A stretch of 64,000 bases of DNA from Oasisia sp. SBJ-2009. Lineage: Eukaryota > Annelida > Polychaeta > Sabellida > Siboglinidae. Below are positions 35,630 to 47,885 of the stretch, in pieces; positions within the stretch are counted from its first letter, which is position 1, and each line of letters begins with the position of its first letter. The position numbers and the translations under genes are program-made. The notes beneath the pieces were generated by a model that was not told the origin of the DNA, did no database searches, and saw only the letters and a program-made list of their open reading frames with translations. The DNA lies in the NCBI GenBank assembly GCA_964017155.1, contig OZ024865.1, positions 15,091,833 through 15,155,832 of the forward strand. The letters run 5' to 3'.

Positions 35630-37036
35630 TAGCCCAGCAACTGCTAGAGAAGAAGCACTTGCGTCCGTAGATCAATAGCTTAATAACCCCTTCGTCTACT
35701 TGATCCGAATCTGACGTCTCTTCCCCTGTAATCGACGTTCGGTAAGAATGCGTCTTCGAAATCCAACCCTACAGCCGTGTTGCACGCGGGGTAGAGTTTG
35801 TAGTCAACATCTCGATGTCATCGTGGTCGTTTACAATAACAACATTGAAACAAGTAAATAGTAAGGGGTATGAAGAACGAATCAATACAGACGACGAAGG
35901 AGAAAACGACTCAACAGTGAACAAAACTGACCTTCCGCGGATCCAATACTTACACCCTGCTCGTTGTTGGGCGGAAATCGCAATGACGTGACCACTAATT
36001 GTGCGAACCCGTAGCTGCACAACGTGCAACTTCCTGGCAATGGTGTGGCGTTATACGCATGCGCCAATTCTTACATTTCCTGTGTGTGTGCTTTCGCGTT
36101 TGCGTTCGCGTGCGCATTTGTATTTGTCTTTTTTAAACGCTTGCCTTTACATGTGAAAGTCAGTTTTTTGATACTATCCCGCATTAAAAATTCGGAAAAA
36201 TATTGAGAGCGAAGTTTTTTCATTCTTCCTTGCTCCAATTCACTCAGCTATATGAATAAATACTTGGCTATAGGCAATGGTTTTTATGTTAACGAGCAGC
36301 CTGTGCAGCGTGGCTGAATGCTTCCCAGCAAAGTTAAAATGGTATTTTTAATAGGGCTCCCAGGGAAATAAAGTGTGATGCGCTTTAGCAGTCCTGAGGA
36401 CTGGATACAGCGCTATGTATACTAATATTTACCGTTACATGCGTGAATACAAGAGAGTGGGCTTGTTCATACACGTCCGACTGTGTGTGCACGTGTGTAT
36501 TGGAATAAGTACGGGGTGAAACTGTGGACAAAAACATAACTAATTTCCATCACTTAACCCCAACTTTTTCCCATTGCGGTAATGTCTCTTAGAAGTCAAC
36601 ACCAGCCTCGTATTGGTTGTCACTGAAGATGAGAATCGAAATCGTCTTGATACTCTCGCACTCTGCAAACGTCTGCTCCGGAGGCCGCCACCGTGTAAAC
36701 GTTCTGTAGTAGATATTGTGGAGTTGTAGATGTCGCCGCAAACAGATATCAAATGGACAATCCACCCTTCCCGTCTCCTTCCGATGTCTGTGGACCTATC
36801 CGACGACAACGAAATTGTTAACGTCATCGCGAACTACCCCGGGACACAGTTGACTGGCCGCTGTCCATTTTGACCACTCCACACAATTCTACCATTCGTG
36901 TTCTCTACTTTCGTAGTTACTTGCCCCTGGCTTCTACACTATTGTTCGTGAATCATTTAGAATGCGATGCCTGACAATACCAATATTATTCATTCATAAT
37001 GGGACACTTTTAGTATCATAATAACTATATCTTGTC
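35630..37036. other. Conserved unit spacer (unit 4)
   Basis: Homologous to 13,140-14,558; no gene called. Confidence 0.55.
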
Positions 37037-37389
37037 GTTGCGTTGCGTTGCGTTGCGTTGCGTTGCGTTGCGTTGCGTTGCGTTGCGTTGCGTTGCGTTG
37101 CGTTGCGTTGCGTTGCGTTGCGTTGCGTTGCGTTGCGTTGCGTTGCGTTGCGTTGCGTTGCGTTGCGTTGCGTTGCGTTGCGTTGCGTTGCGTTGCGTTG
37201 CGTTGCGTTGCGTTGCGTTGCGTTGCGTTGCGTTGCGTTGCGTTGCGTTGCGTTGCGTTGCGTTGCGTTGCGTTGCGTTGCGTTGCGTTGCGTTGCGTTG
37301 CGTTGCGTTGCGTTGCGTTGCGTTGCGTTGCGTTGCGTTGCGTTGCGTTGCGTTGCGTTGCGTTGCGTTGCGTTGCGTTGCGTTGCGTT
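37037..37389. repeat. TTGCG pentamer satellite (unit 4, about 70 copies)
   Basis: Perfect pentamer run; last copy of this satellite in the window. Confidence 0.98.
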
Positions 37390-38115
37390 CAGCATTATAG
37401 CAGACATATTTTGATTATACTATAATTATACATGCAATGCTTAGCATGTGGATTAGGAGGCACTAAGAAATTCATAGCAAACAGCTCAAAATCACACACA
37501 CAAACACACATGAACGCACGCACGCACGCACGCACGCAAGTACACACACGCACCGGGCCGGGCCGGGCGATCCAGCACGCTAAAACGTTAATTTGAAACT
37601 AGTCAAATATCGTATTTTTATAACAACAATGTAATAATTTTATTATGACTCAGCATTAAAATGGTTTGTCGCTGGACGCTTATTCAATGTGTAGGTTTAT
37701 ATGTAAAAATACCCACTGCGAGATGACGATTCATGATCATTGCTGATATAATATGATTGCACATACACTGTCCCTTCCATGCAAATAACCACACACAGCC
37801 AGTGAGAGACAATAAATAATATACCAATTAATCACGCAAAACGTTAAGATTGATAACCACAACTTATCTATTTATAACGAAAAAGGAAGTTTGTACATCA
37901 GAGAAGGCCTACATATACCTGACCGTAATCTAACCAGACCAATGCACAACTAAAGCGTGATATACACACCGTGTCTACACGCAGATAGCAGATAATTTGT
38001 TTCGTACTCACGCGTGTGTGTACACCACCAACTATGAGAGAAGAGACCTGCCAATTGAACAGATTTGGCAATCAAGTTGATTATTGGTTCGGAGAAGACA
38101 GCAGACGAGGACGGT

Positions 38116-38403
38116 ATGGGTAACGAGAAATATTGTGTGAAAACAAACCCAATGGACGACGTAGACGTAGACGTCGACGTCGACGTCGACGTCGACATAG
38201 CCACGACAAAACAGATCGGGCGAATGCTGCGGGACGCCGGAGACGATTACGACCGTCTCATAGACAGAAGGATGGGACGAGGACACTTCTTCAATCTGAC
38301 GTCCGTCTGCTGTCGAGTTCTACGCCAGTTCTCCGGCTGGCTTTGGGTGCAGGTCGGCTGGAGGGTCTTCTTGTCGGCTGGTTTTGCCTTATGGAAAATG
38401 TAA
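38116..38403 (+). CDS. Putative BH3-only-like protein A4 with expanded Asp-Val run (95 aa)
   Basis: Same as A1 with six extra residues: the GACGTC hexamer run is 18 bases longer, giving more Asp-Val pairs before the BH3-like helix. The change keeps the frame. Octamer at 37,779-37,786 and TATA-like box at 37,868-37,877. The BH3 core is unchanged. Confidence 0.6.
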   Translation: MGNEKYCVKTNPMDDVDVDVDVDVDVDIATTKQIGRMLRDAGDDYDRLIDRRMGRGHFFNLTSVCCRVLRQFSGWLWVQVGWRVFLSAGFALWKM

Positions 38404-38782
38404 GTGCCTTCACACAGGACATGGCAACATAAATGTACAATATGCAATGGGTGGTAGTGTATTAAGTACTAACGTAAAGGAAAAGGACTTAAGGTTAGCT
38501 GTTTATGCTGGTATGAAGGTTTCAGAACGGCAGTCGAATTCTTCGATTAATTATGTGAAATCATTGCTTATACTAAAACATGACTACACAGACAGTGTAC
38601 CTTTCATTCAAATAACCACACACAGGCGTAAAACGTACCAATCACGTAAAGATCAATAACCACAATACATCTATTTATAGCAAATGGGGAAGTTTATGGA
38701 CTGTGTAGGCCTATATATATGTATATACGCCAAAACTTAATGAGACTAATGAACGACTACACTGTACGCAGAGTCTAAATTA

Positions 38783-39268
38783 ATGGACCACGTCGACGTA
38801 GTCACGACAAAGCAGATCGGCCGAACCTTCCGCGACGCCGGAGACGATTACGACCGATTCTTACGCAGAAGGATGGGACGGGAACACCTTTTCTCCAAAC
38901 TGACGCTCGTCTTCTGTCGAGTTCTGCTCCAGTTCTCCGGCTGGCGCCGGGTCCGTGAATGGCGGAGAGTCTTCTACAGCGCGGTCTGTCGGTGGCTTTG
39001 CCTTACACCTTATGGTTATATACCTTGGGTGTATAACCATGGTGTAATCGATCTCCAGTCGAGCGCCCGCCCTACAACGTCAACATCACACGAACTAGCG
39101 ACAGTTCCAATTCTTCCGTCAAACGCTCCCGATTGTGGAAGAACATTTCAAGAGACATTTGTGAACTCGTACGGCAAACAATGTGGCATTTATCCATATT
39201 TTCAAACAATGTCAACAAAGAGAAGAAATTGTTCAAGCATACGTCATGACAACACCCGTGAACGGTAA
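38783..39268 (+). CDS. Putative BH3-like protein B4 (161 aa)
   Basis: Protein the same as B3. This is the last gene of the family; after unit 5 no A copy follows, because the array ends before it. Confidence 0.45.
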   Translation: MDHVDVVTTKQIGRTFRDAGDDYDRFLRRRMGREHLFSKLTLVFCRVLLQFSGWRRVREWRRVFYSAVCRWLCLTPYGYIPWVYNHGVIDLQSSARPTTSTSHELATVPILPSNAPDCGRTFQETFVNSYGKQCGIYPYFQTMSTKRRNCSSIRHDNTRER

Positions 39269-39610
39269 AGAAGAGTATGTTTTGACAAATGTATCATAGA
39301 CGTAGTCTACAGGTAAGATATATACCTAGTGCTGGTGTGAGGCCTTGTTAAAAATATAAGTAAAATGTCTGATGTTAATAGGCAAAATATGATATACGGG
39401 ACATTTATGTTTATTGACAATGGTACTTTTTTTTTATCACACATTGCATGATACCGAATGCCATCGACGATGCCAAGACGCTGGAACGTATAGTTGTCAT
39501 GAACTATGTGCAGAATACATTTACATGCTGCTGGGCACATTATTATTACTATTACTCTCCATTTTACAATGTATAATTGCAGTGTTTTACCTCAACATTA
39601 TTATACTAGT

Positions 39611-40117
39611 AATGTTTACGCATACCATTATTCTGCAATGTTTATGCAGACAATTATTCTACAATGTTTATACAGGCCATTATTCTACATGTTTACGCAG
39701 ACCATTATTCTACAATGTTTACGCAGACCATTATTCTACAATGTATATACAGACCATTATTTTATAATGTTTATGCAGACCATTATTATGCAATGTTTAT
39801 ACAGACCATTATTCAGCAATGTTTATACAGACCATTACTCTACAATGTTTATACAGACCATTATTCTACAATGTTTATGCAGACCGTCATTCTACAATGG
39901 TTGTGCGGACCATTATTCTACAATGTTTACGCAGACCATTTTTCTACAATGTTTATACAGACCATTATTTTACAATGTTTATGCAGACCAATATTATGCA
40001 ATGTTTATACAAACCATTATTCTACAATGTTTATACAGACCATTATTCTACAATGTTTATGCAAACCATTATTCTACAATGTTTATGCATACCATTATTC
40101 TACAATATTTATGCAGA
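39611..40117. repeat. 26-bp minisatellite (unit 5, about 19 copies)
   Basis: Same family; one copy carries a deletion (TTCTACATGTTTACG, near 39,683). Confidence 0.96.
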
Positions 40118-40858
40118 CTTATATTTTATATATTAATTTTATTCATGAAGACCTCTATTTTATTACAAATAATGTATTGTGCCAAAAGCCACCTGTCTTC
40201 AATGTCTTCAAATTTCGCTGAATATGTTTGTGCAATGTTTGATTTGTTACAATTATATTATGTATAATCCTATAAATAAGTCATGCAGGGACAAATACAA
40301 GAGGCTTTCATTTTAAGCGCCCAATTTATTTTTATTATGAATAATAACCAATTAGTCTGTGCAATAAGACAAAATGTTCAGGGTTAATAAATTGAATTTA
40401 TGTAAAGGATAATGAAGATATAATGTTAGGATTAATTAAAATATATCAAATCAGTGAAGCTGTCGACACAGTGGACGCCCCATTGCGTAAATAATACTGT
40501 TTGTGGTCTTAGATCAAGATCTAGCCCTGATAATGATAACATGTGTGTAATTCTACATAATGCTGTTATTTGTCACATGTGGATTAGCTGATCAATTATT
40601 TTGTAAACTTATTACTTTTATACATAATGTTTTTTTATTTGTTATACATTTTACAGCTGATTTCTTTCTTACCTTTTACACTAAGCCAAACATTTACATT
40701 TTAGTGGTTTACAATAAAAAAATATGTGTTTTATGCCTGTGTTTTGGATGTATTTATTTGTACATACACTGTACATGTTTATGGGTTTACATGAAATAAA
40801 TGTATTCCTATTCGTCCTTCGTGGCTCAAGTCAACGTATTTCTCGATGTTATATGTCA

Positions 40859-41229
40859 AATATACACTCGCGACACCTCCATAGACACTTGGGACACCTC
40901 CATAGACACTTGGGACACCTCCATATACACAAGGGACACCTCCATAGACACACGGGATACCTTCATATACACTCGGGACACCTCCATGTACACACGGGAC
41001 ACCTCCATATACACTCGGGATACCTCCATATACACTCGGGACACCTCCGTATACACACGGGACACCTCCATATACACTCGGGACATCTCCATGTACACTC
41101 GGGACACCTCCATATACACACGGGACACCTCCATATACACACGGGACACCTCCATATACACCCGGGACACCTCCATATACACCCGGGACACCTCCATATA
41201 CACCCGGGACACCTCCGTATACACATGGG
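40859..41229. repeat. 21-bp minisatellite (unit 5, about 18 copies)
   Basis: It ends at the same deletion junction as in unit 4 (ACACATGGGACAACACACATC), so units 4 and 5 share the event by descent. Confidence 0.96.
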
Positions 41230-41318
41230 ACAACACACATCTTCGTCTTCCTTCAAAGCATTACAAATCATTAAATCTAGATTATGGCATGCTGCCATGC
41301 ACTTCACGGGTCTGGGTA

Positions 41319-41521
41319 GTCGGTCGGTCGGTCGGTCGGTCGGTCGGTCGGTCGGTCGGTCGGTCGGTCGGTCGGTCGGTCGGTCGGTCGGTCGGTCGGT
41401 CGGTCGGTCGGTCGGTCGGTCGGTCGGTCGGTCGGTCGGTCGGTCGGTCGGTCGGTCGGTCGGTCGGTCGGTCGGTCGGTCGGTCGGTCGGTCGGTCGGT
41501 CGGTCGGTCGGTCGGTCGGTC
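41319..41521. repeat. Pure GGTC satellite (unit 5, about 50 copies)
   Basis: No TCCGGTCG octamers. It follows directly on CACGGGTCTGGGTAGT, so about 110 bases of spacer, with the CTCF-like motif, are deleted relative to unit 4. Confidence 0.98.
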
Positions 41522-42905
41522 TAGCCCAGCAACTGCTAGAGAAGAAGCACTTGCGTCCGTAGATCAATAGCTTAATAACCCCTTCGTCTACTTGATCCGA
41601 ATCTGACGTCTCTTCCCCTGTAATCAACGTTCGGTAAGAATGCGTCTTCGAAATCCAACCCGACAGCCGCGTTGCACGCGGGGTAGAGTTTGTAGTCAAC
41701 ATCTCGATGTCATCGTGGTCGTTTACAATAACAACATTGAAACAAGTAAATAGTAAGGGGTATGAAGAACGAATAAATACAGACGACGAAGGAGAAAACG
41801 ACTCAACAGTGAACAAAACTGACCTTCCGCGGATCCAATACTTACACCCTGCTTGTTGTTGGGCGGAAATCGCAATGTCGTGACCACTAATTGTGCGAAC
41901 CCGTAGCTGCGCAACGTGCAACTTCCTGGCAATGATGTGGCGTTATACGCATGCGCCAATTCTTACATTTCCTGTGTGTGTGCTTTCGCGTTTGCGTTCG
42001 CGTGCGCATTTGTATTTGTCTTTTTTAAACGCTTGCCTTTACAGGTGAAAGTCAGTTTTTTGATACTATCCCCCATTAAAAATTCGGAAAAATATTGAGA
42101 GCGAAGTTTTTTCATTCTTCCTTGCTCCAGTTCACTCAGCTATATGAATAAATACTTGGCTATAGACAATGGTTTTTATGTTAACGAGCAGCCTGTGCAG
42201 CGTGGCTGAATGCTTCCCAGCAAAGTTAAAATGGTATTTTTAATAGGGCTCCCAGGGAAATAAAGTGTGATGCGCTTTTGCAGTCCTGAGGACTGGATAC
42301 AGCGCTATGTATACTAATATTTACCGTTACATGCGTGAGTACAAGAGAGTGGGCTTATTTATACACGTCCGACTGTGTGTGCACGTGTGTATTGGAATAA
42401 GTACGGGGTGAAACTGTGGACAAAAACATAACTAATTTCCATCACTTAACCCCAACTTTTTTCCATTGCGGTAGTGTCTCTTAGAAGTCAACACCAGCCT
42501 CGTATTGGTTGTCACTGATGATGAGAATCGAAATCGTCTTGATACTCTCGCACTCTGCAAACGTCTGATCCGGAGGCCGCCACCGTGTAAACGTTCTGTA
42601 GTAGATATTGTGGAGTTAGGCAAACATATATCAAATGGACAATCCACCCTTCCCGTCTCCTTCCGATGTATGTGGGCCTATCCGACGACAACGAAATTGT
42701 TAACTTCTTCGCGAACTTCCCCCGTGACACAGTTGACTGGCCGCTGTCCATTTTGACCACTCCACACAATTCTACCATTCGTGTTCTCTACTTTCGTAGT
42801 TGCTTGTCCCTGGCTTCTACACTATTGTTCGTGAATCATTTAGTATGCGATGCCTGACAATATCAATATTATTCAGTCATAATGGGACACTTTTAGTATC
42901 ATAAT
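41522..42905. other. Last copy of the conserved unit spacer (unit 5)
   Basis: Homologous to 13,140-14,550. It differs from other units near 42,617 (loss of GTAGATGTCGCC-type bases), which opens a plus-strand frame of 83 codons (42,505-42,756) of no known type. It ends at TTTTAGTATCATAATA; GGGCGTGTAAG beyond is outside the amplicon. Confidence 0.6.
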
Positions 42906-45834
42906 AGGGCGTGTAAGTCTCGCGTGCGAAACCGAGGCTGGGGACAATTGGGGGCAGGAAGTCCATATTCTCCATGTTAACGTATAGGACTTCGTTTTGT
43001 TTTTGGTCGTAATAATCGAACTGTTCCAGTCTAACTATTTCAGTTATACTGTCCGAAGGATTATTACAAGCAGAAGCAGTGGAACACTTTGCCGGCGACA
43101 ATGCTCACGGATAACATGGATTTTAATCGATTGTTATGGTGGTTGCCATGGCATCGCTAGCCTCGGTTACCCAGACTCCGTGAGGTGGCAGCACCTTTAA
43201 GCCCCTCAACTTCGCCTGGGGAATTAATGGGCCTTAAGTTTCTATATCCAGGTAGCCTTACCCCAGATTAGGGTAGAGACGCTGATTGGCTCTCAGGCCA
43301 ACAATGAAATAAAAATTAAAATAACGATATACTTTTACAAGATAATGATATCATGTGAAAAGTATTCAACATTGAACTTATAAAAGTAAGTAAACATTCA
43401 AATTTACAGTTGTTTATAAAATAAGAATTACGGCAGGATTAACCAGTATCCGTGAGGTGGCAGCATTGTCTATCCCCACACGGATAGCATACAAATTAAA
43501 TATGAATACCTTTTTATCAAATAATGCTCTATTATAATAACTATTCAGAATTAAACTTATATTAACACAAAATAAATAGAAATACAAATTTGCCGTTGTT
43601 TATTAAAGAAAATATTAGGGTAGTGTCCGTGAGGTGGCAGCATTGTATAGATCATGCGGATACCAAACAAAAGCCGGCAAATGTGACCAGACTCTCTTCT
43701 CGGCGTAGTTCCGCAGCCGACCGACAGTCGGTTAAGCGAGACTATGGCATCGCCGGCATGTACTTGTGTTTGGCGATCTTCACTAATAATGAAAAGTGCC
43801 ATTTTTCGCGCAGTACAACATGTTTGGGGCAAACGTATATATGTGTTATGATTATATGCATTTAGACAACTTGTCAGCTATAAGTGCTTATCGAAATCAC
43901 AACGTACAGCAATGAAAAATGAAAATCCCGCAAAAGACACACACGGCCTAAAATTGTGGGGAGTGTCTAATATCTGCACTACGCAAATCGCTATATGTCT
44001 ATGATATTGGAGTAAACTCAATATTAAATCGGGCACGTAAACATTCTTGTAAGCACATCAGGATGCAAAGCCAAGTTTGGCAAAGGCGATGGCCATTTGC
44101 TACCCCTCCACGTCCATATGCCCTTAGTTTTATGGTTGTTCGTATGATCCTATGTACACATATATTTACGTTTAGGGTTAGTTTTAGGGTTAGTATTAGG
44201 TTTATGGTTAAGTTAGATTATATTCGATTAGATTCAGTTTAATTGATGGTACGTGGTACGTTTGACAAGATTGTCATCAGGAGTTTACATGCATTTGGAC
44301 GTGGTCGTGAACGGGTGACAATTGCCAACACGTCCTCCACATAAGCAACGAATACACAGGTTCCGTGAAGCGGACGCATTTTTTGCCCTTCACATCCGCC
44401 TGTATTAAAATTATATTATTATACTTATAAATTATACATACAAAAATAAACATACATACACATTTACGAAGCAGCAATGGTGCCAGGCTACCCTCCCCTC
44501 AATTACCCAGGCTCCGTGAGGTGGCAGCACTATCTTCTCCGTGGAGCAACGCAGCCGATCGACATTCACTAACTTGCAGACCAAACTAGACATAAATCGA
44601 ATTTGCCACCGTGTGTGGATAAGCATAAGTGTGACATTTACATAGCGCTGTGCCAACATTCGTTGCTCACAGCGCTTGGCAAAAAGTTTAAAACAAATAG
44701 GGCAATAATAGTACAAAGCCCAAAGTGCTGCCACCTTACGGCATTACAGAAACCACATGAGGGTGCGGCGCAAATTTACGATTCGTTTCTAAAAAAGAAA
44801 TATACATGTTGACGTTGCCGCGTGGCAGTCGTGGTTTTGGTAAGTTTCCATAAAAGAATCAACACGGAATTTAATATGCTGAAGCCCGTTATCCAATATT
44901 CTGTTGGCCAATATTCTGTCGGATTTTGTCTTCGCTCGCAATGAGAGAAAACCAACAAAAAACACAGCAACTAAGAGTTACACGGAGCGCGTTCGTTTAT
45001 CTGGACAGTAATTGCCAGAAACTGAAGAAGACAGTAAAGCAAGAAAAAAGCCACAGTTGACGATCCGAATTTGCGTAAATAGCAGTCATGATACTGAAGT
45101 CTTCTATTATTTTTTTTAGAAATGTCAGACTATTCCAGTAAGAGTTACAGAATTGGACACATCTCGTTGTTTTCTTTTCAGACTCAAAATTCTTTGCAGA
45201 ATTGCATTTTTGTGTTCATGTTCAATAAATGAACATGAACAGTCTGCGCTTCAAGCTACGTAGAGAAGGGTTTAGAAAAATGCTTACGATTTCTCACGTT
45301 GATGACACGCGGTTGTAGGTGACATTGTTTGTTATTTCACCGACATTTTACGTCGGGCACGTTTTTTTGCTCAGCAATTTATTTCCGTCAAACGCGATGT
45401 TTGTTTTTTTCTCCCTCGCGCTCAGGCATTGCAACTGTTTCCAGGTCATCCTGCGTACCAGTAATTTCCTTCCCAGTTTTCGACCGCACGCGCAGGTCCA
45501 GCTATCGCCCAAAGCCGTTGCTTTATTTATTGATACTGAATACATCGTTACGGGGGTAGGGTGTCTAGTTGTCACGTAATTAATCACACGAAAACTGCGG
45601 TTGACGACAGTTTCCAGCCGCTCCCACCAAAGAGGCCTTTGCTTGAAAATCTCACCCAGTGTAAACACGATGAAGATGGCGGTTACTGTTGGGAAATTAT
45701 TGTTATCGTGGTGGACGTTGTGGTCAATGTGTTGATGTCCGTTTGTTGACACGCTCTGAGTCAACGGAACAAACTAATGGGATTGTGTCTTCTGATAACT
45801 GCCACGTCACTTGATGTTTCACAACGATTGTAAA
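42906..45834. other. Array flank, no gene; diverged short repeats
   Basis: About 43,150-43,680 holds three diverged copies of a repeat of about 175-270 bases (AT-rich with ATTGAACTTATA-like and TTGTTTAT blocks), each ending in CCGTGAGGTGGCAGCA. A degenerate TTAGGGTTAG tract lies at 44,171-44,215. The rest looks unique. No ORF shows homology I recognise. Confidence 0.6.
43178..44741. promoter_or_regulatory. Cluster of five CTCF-like motifs at the array edge
   Basis: CCGTGAGGTGGCAGCA lies at 43,178-43,193, 43,450-43,465, 43,627-43,642 and 44,514-44,529 on the plus strand. A close copy (CCGTAAGGTGGCAGCA) is on the minus strand at 44,726-44,741. The AGGTGGCAGC core fits the CTCF consensus; the first half (CCGTG) fits less well. 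Some copies share longer flanks (TTACCCAG.CTCCGTGAGG), so part of the repetition is plain sequence duplication. Confidence 0.4.
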
Positions 45835-46004
45835 TGTTATTTAGTAAATTATTTACCTATAAGAAACTTTTTGGTTTTCTCCGTATATTGGCCAAGAAGT
45901 CGACCGTGAAATTTAGTCCGCCGAAGAAGGCTGCGAGTTGCAACCGAACTATACAGAGAAAACAGAAAAGGTTTCTTGAGAGGTAAATAATTGACTAAAT
46001 AACA
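45835..46004. mobile_element. 170-bp near-perfect palindrome (MITE-like or hairpin)
   Basis: The left arm 45,835-45,881 begins TGTTATTTAGTAAATTATTT. The right arm 45,956-46,004 is its reverse complement with few mismatches, ending AATTGACTAAATAACA. Pairing continues more loosely toward the centre (CTCCGTATA against TATACAGAG). Transcribed, it would make one long hairpin. I see no target duplication beyond a few bases. Confidence 0.7.
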
Positions 46005-46069
46005 TGAACCAAGAACCGTAGCACTACATTCGAAGACAGTAATTGTATTTACTAAATTCAGGTGTTGCT

Positions 46070-46195
46070 GTTGCTGTAGCTGCTGTAGTGGCGGCGGTGG
46101 CGGCGGTGGTGGTGGCGGTGGTGGTGGCGGTGGCGGTGGTGGTGGCGGTGGCGGCGGTGGTGGTGGTGGTGGTGGTGGTGGTGGTGGTGGTGGTG

Positions 46196-46284
<89 letters not shown>

Positions 46285-46490
46285 GGTGGTCGTCGTCGTC
46301 GTGGTGGTCGTGGTGGTCGTGGTCGTGGTCGTGGTCGTGGTGGTCGTGGTGGTGGTGGTGGTAGCGATGGTGGTGGTGGTGGTAGCGATGGTGGTGGTGG
46401 TGGTGGTGGTGGTGGTGGTGGTGGTGGTGGTGGTGGTGGTGATGGTGGTGGTGGTGGTTGCGGTGGTAGCAGTAGTTGTAGTGGCTGTAG
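46070..46490. repeat. Compound (GGC/GGT)n-(CGT)n-(GGT)n trinucleotide repeat
   Basis: GGTGGC repeats, a pure GGT run, a pure CGT run of about 30 copies (46,197-46,285), mixed GGT/CGT blocks, then a long GGT run. Poly-Pro, poly-Arg, poly-Asp/His and poly-Val frames here are artefacts. Confidence 0.97.
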
Positions 46491-47649
46491 TTGTAAAATG
46501 TTATCACCCAAGACCCTTGCCTTATTGTGAATGTTATTTTTAAACAAACACTTTCTACCAAGAATTTTCGCTCTCGCTCTGGTCTCATGTGAAAGAAACT
46601 TCTTACATAGCCCGTTGTCTGCTCAAATCGCTCTGTTTGCAGTTCTGGTACTCTGAGTACTGCGCTCCATCTGGGCTGCCCTGAGTCCAGACAATCCGCA
46701 GACTGGCAGGAACGTATTGTTTTACCATTAAAAGAGGGTGTACACTCTACAAGGGAAGACGGATTAATCTTCGCGGCGCCTAGAAAAACTACACCACGTC
46801 GAGACCTGCCGACGAAGTCTCTCTACTACTGTTGGAACCTTTGGTGACATCGAACCATGATTGCTTCTCAAGTGCTATTTACATGTCCCATTCGGTTGTT
46901 TCCTAAATTCACGTCACCCTTCACGTGCATAACCCCGGGCGTGTCTAGTGTTTTGTCTGTGTGTTGTCTTTCTGGGTGATTTATCGGACAAAGATTTTTT
47001 GTGCTACGTCGTTTGGGAAATGTTTAGTCGTATCTGGAATCCGGTGTAAGTGGAAATTATTGTTCGTCTTGAGGTGCGTGGACATTGACCGAGTCGACGT
47101 GTCGTCACTTGTTGTACGTATCGATGTTGCAACCAGTTATCTGGGTAACGTGATATGGAATAGGCGCGCGATGGCAGCAGATCGACCGCGTAGTTTAATT
47201 ATTTACAAAGTGTCCGTGCGCTCAGCAACGTCAACGGTCCAGAAATAAACTTGGAATGAGGTTTTGTTTTATTTACACTTTTCACCCGGAGTGGAATTTA
47301 CCATCAACGTCACGCAAGTAAAAAACATGCACGCTGTTTCATATATCATGAACATTTCACGGGTCGAGTAGTCTCCGTTGTTCTACCAATGAAGAAGAGT
47401 GAAGGATTATTGTCTGCGTAATTATTGTCATATTAGTATTACATTCAGCTACAATAGATTTTAGTGGTATTACATCTATGTCTGCAATGTCCAAGGTTTA
47501 CCGCATATTGTCTTTGAGGTGTGCATATTATTACGTGTAAGATCTATCCTTCTGTCTCCAATGTAATCATTACGAAACTATGAGAAAAGACAATCAAAAT
47601 ATGTGGTTAATGGTAAGCTACGATGATGTACATAATGGGTTATGTGCCC

Positions 47650-47734
47650 GTGTGTGTGTGTGCGTGTGCGTGCGTGCGTGCGTGCGTGCGTGCGTGTATA
47701 GGCAAGTTCTTATGTGTGTACATATATAGTTCTG

Positions 47735-47785
<51 letters not shown>

Positions 47786-47885
47786 TGCGTGCGTGCGTGC
47801 GTGAGTGAGTGAGTGCGTGAGTGCGTGAGTGCGTGAGTGCGTGAGTGCGTGAGTGCGTGCGTGCGTGCGTGCGTGCGTGCGTGTG
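47650..47885. repeat. (TG)n and (GCGT)n microsatellite
   Basis: GCGTGCGT and GTGAGTGC blocks around a pure (TG)n run at about 47,738-47,782. Confidence 0.95.

Noticed and set aside
44165..44220. Interstitial telomere sequence (TTAGGG)
   Set aside because: Only a few degenerate copies (TTTAGGGTTAGTTTTAGGGTTAG); too short and imperfect to claim a telomere relic.
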